Made by a program: the position numbers and the translations under genes. From NCBI GenBank assembly GCA_037102815.1, contig BTPP01000011.1, forward strand, positions 124,001 through 188,000: a DNA stretch of 64,000 bases, written 5' to 3'. The DNA is from Neurospora intermedia. Lineage: Eukaryota > Ascomycota > Sordariomycetes > Sordariales > Sordariaceae. Positions 59,748 to 64,000 of this stretch are shown here, in pieces; the first letter of the stretch is position 1; every line of letters begins with the position of its first letter. The notes under the pieces are model-generated. The model did not search any database and was not told the DNA's origin. It saw only the letters and a program-made list of their open reading frames with translations.

Positions 59748-61377
59748 ATGGCACTCGGTACTTTCTCCAAATTCTTCCGTGAGGTCAAGGGCCAGAATTC
59801 CTACCAGAGCGAGTACTACGTGTGAGTATCTTTTTGTCCAAGCCCGAGTTTAGCCATGCAGTGGACTGATCCCGGATAGCGTGCGCCAACCAAGCCATCG
59901 CCGCCGCTCCAGAGCCCGCTCCGTCGAAAGAACCTCCTCAAGCGAGTCGAGGCCAAGGAAAGAACACCATGTGCACGAGATAGAAATCCACCGAAAGCCC
60001 TCTAGACGGCATGGAGACAGAGAGAAGAAGGTTCGAAAAGAGTACGAGTACCGCTACGAGCTCTTTCAAGACGACTCGGAAGCCGAGGAGTAAGTTCCAC
60101 GCCTACACACGGTCTGCCGCATCATCTCCCACTAATCTTTCCACCATAGCAACGACGACCTCAAGCACGTCTCCTGGGCTCAATGGCCTGACCTCCATAC
60201 TCAGCTCAGCGACCACCAAACCCACCAACCAGCACCCGAGCCCTCATCCCAGTCCCAGCCCCAGACCGACAACCCTAACCTCCACCAATGGATCTCCGCC
60301 GAGCTCGCTCTCCTCTGGTCCTCCATCGACCAACTCCACCATCAACACAAAGAACGCTCTGCCAACTATGACCCTTATCTCCAACAAGCCATCCTAGCTT
60401 CCTATGCCACGTTCAAGCAGGAGCAGATCCAACCTCTGCTTGATGAGATCGCTCGCCTCGAAAGACAAGGTAAGGACTACGAGGAGCTTGTCAAGGAGCT
60501 GTTCGGTGTCATCAAGGGATACCAGGTCGAGCTGAGGAGCGTGTGGGACAGAGAGGAAAGGGAAAAGAAGGAGAAGGAGGAAAAGGCCAACAGAGCAAAG
60601 AGGGAGAGGGGGAGGAGGCACGATGAAGAGGCGACACCACAAAGACGAGAATGGGAGCCGTGGCGAGATTTCTCTGGGCCAACTCTGGCTGGAGGCTCAG
60701 GATCGAATCCTTCTTCCCCGACGGGAAGCGCCCCTCCGCCTTATGACGATGGGCAACTGCCGCCAACTGAGATTCCTGCCCCAGCTCCAGCTCCTCAGAC
60801 CATTCCTATTCCTACGGTTCCTGCTCGCCCACCGAAGGAGCTCGAACATCCGCATCAGCCGAGAGTCCGCTTCGACGAGTTCCTGCACGAGATTCCCGCG
60901 CCGCGCAACTACACCGACGACGAGTACGAGTACGGACCCCGCGACCACCGCCGCCGCGAAAGGGGTCGGGCCCGCGAACACGAATACACCTACGACCGAC
61001 CAGGGTCCTCCTCAAAGGAGACGCACATCCACCGTGATCGTGATTGGCAGCATCCCGACGATGTTCGCCACAGGCACGAACATCGCCCTCGCGACCAGGA
61101 CCACCACAACGACCGTCATCATCGCCGGCTTCATCACGACAGGCACGATGATCGCCTAACCGAGTGGAACATCCCAGCCCCAAGCACCCATTGGGACATG
61201 CACCCCCGCAGCAGCCCACGATCCGCACGGGATTTTGATGCTTTTGAGCCCAGGATCAGGAGCGATCCTCGCACCCGTCGACGGCACTCGGTTAGCTACT
61301 CCCCGCCTTCGCAGATTGTCGAGAGGGACGGGGATAAGTACCCTAGGGGGTGGAGGGTTGTGCGGTTTGCTGTTTGA
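59748..61377 (+). CDS. charged coiled-coil protein of unknown function, Arg/His-rich C-terminus
   Basis: Exons are 59748-59821, 59880-60089 and 60150-61377. Introns run GTGAGT to GGATAG and GTAAGT through CACTAAT to CACCATAG, both phase 2, giving about 503 residues. The N-terminus MALGTFSKFFREVKGQ is a short amphipathic helix. Residues 26-100 are Arg/Ser/Glu-rich. Residues about 135-285 are predicted helical, with a long Lys/Glu-rich coiled coil (EREKKEKEEKANRAKRE). A Pro-rich segment at about 305-345 is followed by a His/Arg/Asp-rich stretch (for example HRDRDWQHPDDVRHRHEHR) and a basic RRRHS segment. There is no signal peptide or membrane segment. I do not recognise the family. RNA binding or a scaffold role is possible but not shown. 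Confidence 0.8.
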
Positions 61378-61949
61378 TGACGGTCATATGGAGAGGAGTT
61401 GGGGTTCCGTGCTCGCATGCTAGTTGTGTTCATGTTGTCGCTGGGCTTCTGTTTTAGTTTTTGAAGGAGTCGTACTTTCTTGTCATCGGTTTTCTCTTGG
61501 CGGATATTTGGAACGATTGGGCCATGGAGTGGTGGTGTACAATGACTGGAAGGGTAGGTAGCTGATGAACAGGCGGAGGCGCAGCAGTTATCCACGATCT
61601 TTCTTTGTATGATGTTCACTCTGGTGCAAACTTTGTGGTTGTTGTCGAATTCTGCGTGATATTATTAGTTTTTGGATAATTTCTGCTAGACGTACCTGAA
61701 TTCTAAAAGAACTTGAATCCCATCGTGTCAATGAAGTTTGCTGTTCCTAACCGTTGTCACTTTTTTGAACATGTTGATGCTTCCTTCCATTTGTCTAGCA
61801 CATTGGACAACGTCGCAGTCTTGGCGTATTCGTCCCAAAAACAGCGCCAAACAACACAGCACGAACGAGAAAAAAAAGAGAGAAGACGAAGATAATCGAG
61901 ACTGAAGAAGTCAAGCAAAAAGGAATCGTGCAAAAAGAAGACAAAAAGA
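61378..61949. other. 3' flank and spacer before tRNA-Gly(TCC)
   Basis: No gene supported. The A-rich GAAAAAAAAGAG region at about 61868-61879 reads as T-rich on the minus strand downstream of the tRNA and could be a Pol III terminator region. Confidence 0.45.
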
Positions 61950-62021
61950 TGCGCCAAGAGGGAATCGAACCCCCACCTCATCCTTGGAAGGGATGAATCC
62001 TAGCCGTTAGACCATTGGCGC
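61950..62021 (-). tRNA. tRNA-Gly(TCC)
   Basis: The acceptor GCGCCAA pairs with TTGGCGC, with discriminator A. The D arm is TGGTCTAACGGCTAGGA. The anticodon loop CTTCCAA sits between TCATC and GATGA, giving anticodon TCC. The T arm is GGGGG TTCGATT CCCTC, with one wobble-type pair. No intron. Confidence 0.93.
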
Positions 62022-63051
62022 TTATTGTTGATATGCTGTGTTGGCCAAGGAATTATGTATGGGTCTTGGCGATTGAGACTTTGCGTGCTGGCAACAACCG
62101 TACACTTTTTCTCAGGGCAGCAATGTCGCTTGATATCACGTTAACATCCTAACGATGCCCATAGCAAGAACCAGACCAAAATGACGCCTTGGTGTTAGTT
62201 CGTCATCTAAGCCGGCTCTTTATCAGTTCTTCGAGACGCGCTGGCCGGAAAAGAAACATCCAAACTCCAAACATCCGACCAGACCTCATCCAATCGACAG
62301 CCAGTCGACCATCATCACAGGTAAGCTCGCTGGCCTGATTCTCTCCATCTTCAATCGGCACACATGTTGGCCGGGCCCCTGTTTCGAATCACGAACACCC
62401 ATCCAATGATGTTGCTTCCTCGCGATTGAGGCCACGAGTGGCTGAGAGGCCAAAGGGGCCCCGAAGAGGCCCTAGGCGGTATGGCAGTTCAGCTGACAGT
62501 GTCCGCTCGAATGAGCGCGCGACACGCTTTACGTTGCGTGCCATCTGGACCGGCGTTGTGCGTTTCCAATTTCGCTTGTAGGGCCTCATGAATGATTTTC
62601 GACCCTGGTTGGTCATTGGAACTGGTTCGCGTCGTCAACGGGCGGGATCTTGCGTGAGGCCATCGCGGCAGTGCCTGCACAGCTGAAAAGGCTGGACCTA
62701 TGGTGTTGTATCAGGGTGACCTTGGCGCATGAACTCCCTGTAAGTGAGGCCCTCGAGGCCTGAAACTACCTCTACCTAGGTAGTCGCAAAACTCATTAAT
62801 AGGTGCCCCCTGGGCTGTTGGTATAAAACGGCTCGTTTCCCTCTGGCTGCATGTGCGGTGGCTTCATATTTCGTCTTTTCACCAGCATCAGAAAAAGAAC
62901 CCCAAGGACCCCACACTAGTGGCCTTACGTTTTCGTAGAAATAACTTGATAAAAGGGCCCATTTGCTCCAAAATGTATTCCGTAGTACATACATAGATCA
63001 AAACCTGTAACTTTTACCACTCATTGCACACATTCAAGACGTCCTGATATC
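62022..63051. other. intergenic before zinc-finger-like member 6
   Basis: No gene seen. CTACCTCTACCTAGGTAG, a palindromic AGGTA-type motif, lies at about 62766-62783, as in other gene-poor parts of the window near zinc-finger genes. Confidence 0.4.
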
Positions 63052-64000
63052 ATGTCAGATCACGTCAATTTCCTGTATATGATCCCGAATGGGTCCGCCT
63101 CCAGCTCTTCCCATAAAGTTGGAATAATTGGCGACGGGGGAGAACATAACTCTGACTACACGGACTTTCCCTACACCGGCGATGCGTTTATGACAACAAC
63201 ACCGGTGTCTTTGTTAAATGCCCAGAGCCAGAGAGTTGCGACTTCCCCTGCAGCGTCTTCATCCGGAAACCCGCTCTTTCCATTCGCGAGCACCACGACT
63301 CCACATGACTTGGTGAGATTTAGGCCTGAAAGTTGTTAAAGAGGCGTTCTCGTCCACTAATCTTTGAGCTACCATAGGGCTGTCCAATCGGCTCTTCGGT
63401 CATCGACCCGGCCCTCTTGCAAACACTTGGAGGTGACCTCCCGTTGGAAGACAAGGGCAGCCACCACCTTCAGATGCAGGAAGCCCTTGCCCTCCGAGAC
63501 TGGCATTATCAGAGTTTCATGCAGCAGAAAGACCTTGTTCCTCAAGCCTGGCATTACAAGAGGTTCTTGCAGCTTTGCGAGGATGTTGAGCGCGTCCAAT
63601 CACGAATTTCGAACAACTTCTCTGCCCCCTCAACAACCTCTGCGCCCGCGGCATATAAAGAACAGTGGACACCTTCCTTCCTCCATGGTCACCACACTCC
63701 TCAGACAGGAAATCACTGCTCTACTTCATCCAATGACTTTCCATGCAACAATTCTTTCCCCCCCTTTGATTCCAGCAAGTTCATGACCTGGGATTCTATT
63801 CAAGAAGCCGGCAACACTTTTACCCATGACTCCAGCCTTCTTCGGAGCCAGATGGATAGAGGTATGGTCGACATTCAAATGAATGGCAAGTCCACGGCCA
63901 CCCTCTCCGGTCCCAGTGAGATGAGCAATTCGACCGAGTTCGACTTGTTCATCTCTTTTGACCAGTCTTCCGACGGTAGAAGAACATCAAACTCAGAGAT
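63052..64000 (+). CDS. probable zinc-finger family member 6, N-terminal part (cut by window edge)
   Basis: Exon 1 is 63052-63312 (87 codons) and exon 2 starts at 63378 and is still open at the edge. The intron has donor GTGAGA, branch CCACTAAT and acceptor ACCATAG, with a phase-0 join. The visible 294 residues are rich in Ser, Thr, Asn, Gln and Asp, with two related DWHYQSFMQQ and AWHYKRFLQL segments about 20 residues apart, and end in SSDGRRTSNSE. No finger is in view. Assignment to the family rests on three points: the same plan (Ser/Asn-rich first exon, one short phase-0 intron, low-complexity second exon), the similar wording just before the finger in member 3, and the same type of neighbourhood. 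It could be an unrelated disordered protein. Confidence 0.55.

Overview
The window looks like nuclear DNA of a filamentous ascomycete, most likely a sordariomycete related to the Sordariales (Neurospora-like). The evidence is short introns with GTRNGT donors and CTAAC-type branch points, a 3.3 kb block with the CpA/TpG-poor, TpA-rich signature of repeat-induced point mutation (RIP), conserved fungal genes (MutY, Aim24, a kinesin-10-like chromokinesin, Atm1, eL40, an F-box protein), three nuclear tRNA genes and small secreted cysteine proteins. The species cannot be fixed from the sequence alone.

Region 1 to 26 kb is a gene-poor, repeat-bearing accessory stretch. It holds five members of one divergent C2H2 zinc-finger family (about 2.2-3.4 minus, 8.7-9.4 plus, 16.1-16.9 plus, 19.5-20.1 minus, 24.6-25.6 plus). 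It also has one conserved 141-residue protein gene at 12.0 kb, a scrap of an RNase H-like retroelement domain at the left edge, three copies of a TACAGTA-ended MITE-like element, and one larger inverted-repeat structure that encloses one of those MITEs. A likely sixth zinc-finger family member starts at 63.05 kb and runs off the right edge.

Region 26 to 39 kb is a conserved core: a small secreted cysteine protein, mutY, a tandem mutY-derived paralogue that has lost catalytic motifs and the C-terminal NUDIX-like domain, aim24, and a chromokinesin with a C-terminal helix-hairpin-helix region. From 39.6 to 42.9 kb lies a RIP-ravaged DNA transposon with nearly intact 93-bp terminal inverted repeats and TA ends. 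It sits 0.47 kb upstream of atm1 (43.4-45.5 kb).

Region 45.5 to 64 kb holds a long gene-free stretch and an 0.9 kb inverted-repeat element full of microsatellites with a 27-G run. It also holds two convergent paralogous genes for four-cysteine secreted proteins, a five-exon-style eL40 ribosomal protein gene with no ubiquitin in front of it, tRNA-Glu(CTC) with an intron, tRNA-Gly(GCC), an F-box protein, a charged coiled-coil protein of unknown function and tRNA-Gly(TCC).

The most interesting points are the clustered zinc-finger family, the catalytically dead-looking MutY paralogue beside an intact one, the apparently ubiquitin-free eL40 gene, and the several layers of non-autonomous repeat elements. 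All exon structures were read by eye from splice signals and frame continuity, without transcript data.
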